Shown here: positions 5,407 to 5,962 of the stretch, in pieces
Layout of the letters: each line of letters opens with the position of its first letter
Numbering within the stretch: position 1 is the stretch's first letter
Source: Bacillota bacterium
GTDB taxonomy: Bacteria; Bacillota; Clostridia; Clostridiales; Clostridiaceae
NCBI GenBank assembly: GCA_023435985.1
Contig: JAEZKY010000105.1
Coordinates: 1 to 5,962, forward strand
DNA: 5,962 bases
Direction of reading: 5' to 3'
Program-made: the position numbers and the translations under genes
The notes under the pieces: generated by a model
What the model saw: only the letters and a program-made list of their open reading frames with translations
What the model was told of the DNA's origin: nothing
Databases searched by the model: none

Positions 5407-5841
5407 ATGTTAATTAAAGATATTATGTCAGAAAATATAGTTAGTTTAAATACAGATGATTCCATTGAAAAGGCAGCTCAGATGATGAGACAATACGATA
5501 TAGGAGCAATACCTGTGTGTGATGATTCTCATAGTTTAGTTGGAATAATTACAGATAGAGATATTACACTAAATTCCGTAGCTTTAGGCGCTAATGCAAA
5601 TGAACAAAAAATATGTGATTACATGACTTCAAATCCTGTTACAGGAAAACCTGATATGGATATTTATGATGCAATAAGGCTAATGAGTAGACATCAAATA
5701 AAAAGATTACCTATTGTCGAAAATAATAATCTTGTTGGAATAGTTTCTTTGGGAGATATTTCACAAGAACCTATTCTTGAGGATAATGCTGGGGTAGCTC
5801 TAAAAAACATCTCAGAACCTGGAACAAATAATCGCATATAA
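5407..5841 (+). CDS. Small protein of two CBS domains
   Basis: This 144-residue cytoplasmic protein consists almost entirely of a Bateman module, a pair of CBS domains that typically binds adenosine nucleotides such as AMP or ATP. Domain 1 is about 4-60 (IMSENIVSLNTDDSIEKAAQ, then GAIPVCDD and LVGIITDRDI at 44-53). Domain 2 is about 70-120 (YMTSNPVTGKPD, then IKRLPIVENNNLVGIVSLGDI at 98-118). Both have the GI(I/V)(T/S)xxDI signature; domain 1 has the TDRD form that often contacts ribose or phosphate. The polar tail (121-144) is unassigned. There is no enzyme, transporter or DNA-binding domain, so it is a stand-alone sensor of the B. subtilis YhcV type whose partner is unknown. The ATG at 5407 follows AGGAGG by 8 nt. 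It is divergent from the capsule genes and need not be related to them. The next gene starts 41 nt downstream with no terminator between, suggesting an operon. Confidence 0.92.
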   Translation: MLIKDIMSENIVSLNTDDSIEKAAQMMRQYDIGAIPVCDDSHSLVGIITDRDITLNSVALGANANEQKICDYMTSNPVTGKPDMDIYDAIRLMSRHQIKRLPIVENNNLVGIVSLGDISQEPILEDNAGVALKNISEPGTNNRI

Positions 5842-5882
5842 TTATTATATAAATATAAAAAATTAATTGGGAAGGTATAATT

Positions 5883-5962
5883 ATGATTGATAAATACAAA
5901 GAAATAGATATTGAACTTGGTAAATCACATAAAGATAATAACCTATCTAAACATATAGATAC
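5883..5962 (+). CDS. Start of an unrecognised gene (truncated by window edge)
   Basis: An open frame of 26 codons plus two bases begins at the ATG at 5883 and runs off the right edge. GGGAAGG ends 7 nt before the ATG, a good ribosome site. The visible protein begins MIDKYKEIDIELGKSHKDNN and is polar and charged, with no signal peptide or membrane helix so far. Too little is present to recognise a family. Its spacing of 41 nt from the CBS-domain gene, without a terminator, suggests co-transcription. Confidence 0.6.
   Translation, partial: MIDKYKEIDIELGKSHKDNNLSKHID

Overview
The window is AT-rich and shows low-GC Firmicute codon use and strong AGGAGG-type ribosome binding sites. It contains a Gram-positive split Wzz/BY-kinase pair, a PHP-type tyrosine phosphatase and a MglB-like sugar-binding protein. 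Together these point to a Clostridium sensu stricto-like chromosome; the species cannot be fixed from the sequence. Most of the window (1 to 5250) is the beginning of a capsule or exopolysaccharide locus on the minus strand. A small divergent plus-strand unit begins at 5407.

Minus-strand order, in the direction of transcription: a secreted galactose/glucose-type binding protein (5250-4180); the Wzz-type co-polymerase and kinase activator CpsC (4088-3402); the tyrosine autokinase CpsD (3387-2653); a 375-nt gap holding a stem-loop, a near-consensus sigma-A promoter and an intrinsic terminator just before the next ribosome binding site; the PHP tyrosine phosphatase CpsB (2277-1495); a 299-nt gap holding a long stem-loop, a near-consensus promoter and a 12-bp inverted repeat; a short monotopic polyprenyl-phosphate sugar-1-phosphate transferase (1195-533); and the N-terminal 172 codons of a UDP-glucose/GDP-mannose dehydrogenase family protein, probably UDP-glucose 6-dehydrogenase, which runs off the left edge (516-1). 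On the plus strand are a two-CBS-domain protein (5407-5841) and the first 26 codons of an unrecognised gene (from 5883).

The genes fit one pathway. The dehydrogenase would supply UDP-glucuronate or a related uronic acid, and the transferase would load the first sugar-phosphate onto undecaprenyl phosphate. CpsC and CpsD would control chain length and export through cycles of tyrosine phosphorylation, and CpsB would remove the phosphate. In the classical streptococcal order cpsB precedes cpsC and cpsD in one operon. Here the phosphatase lies downstream of the kinase behind its own promoter and terminator, and the transferase/dehydrogenase pair has a third promoter. Kinase, phosphatase and sugar-loading steps can therefore be set separately. 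The best candidates for undescribed biology are the attenuator-like cpsB leader and the nested inverted repeats around the transferase promoter. I see no mobile element, CRISPR array, tRNA or rRNA.
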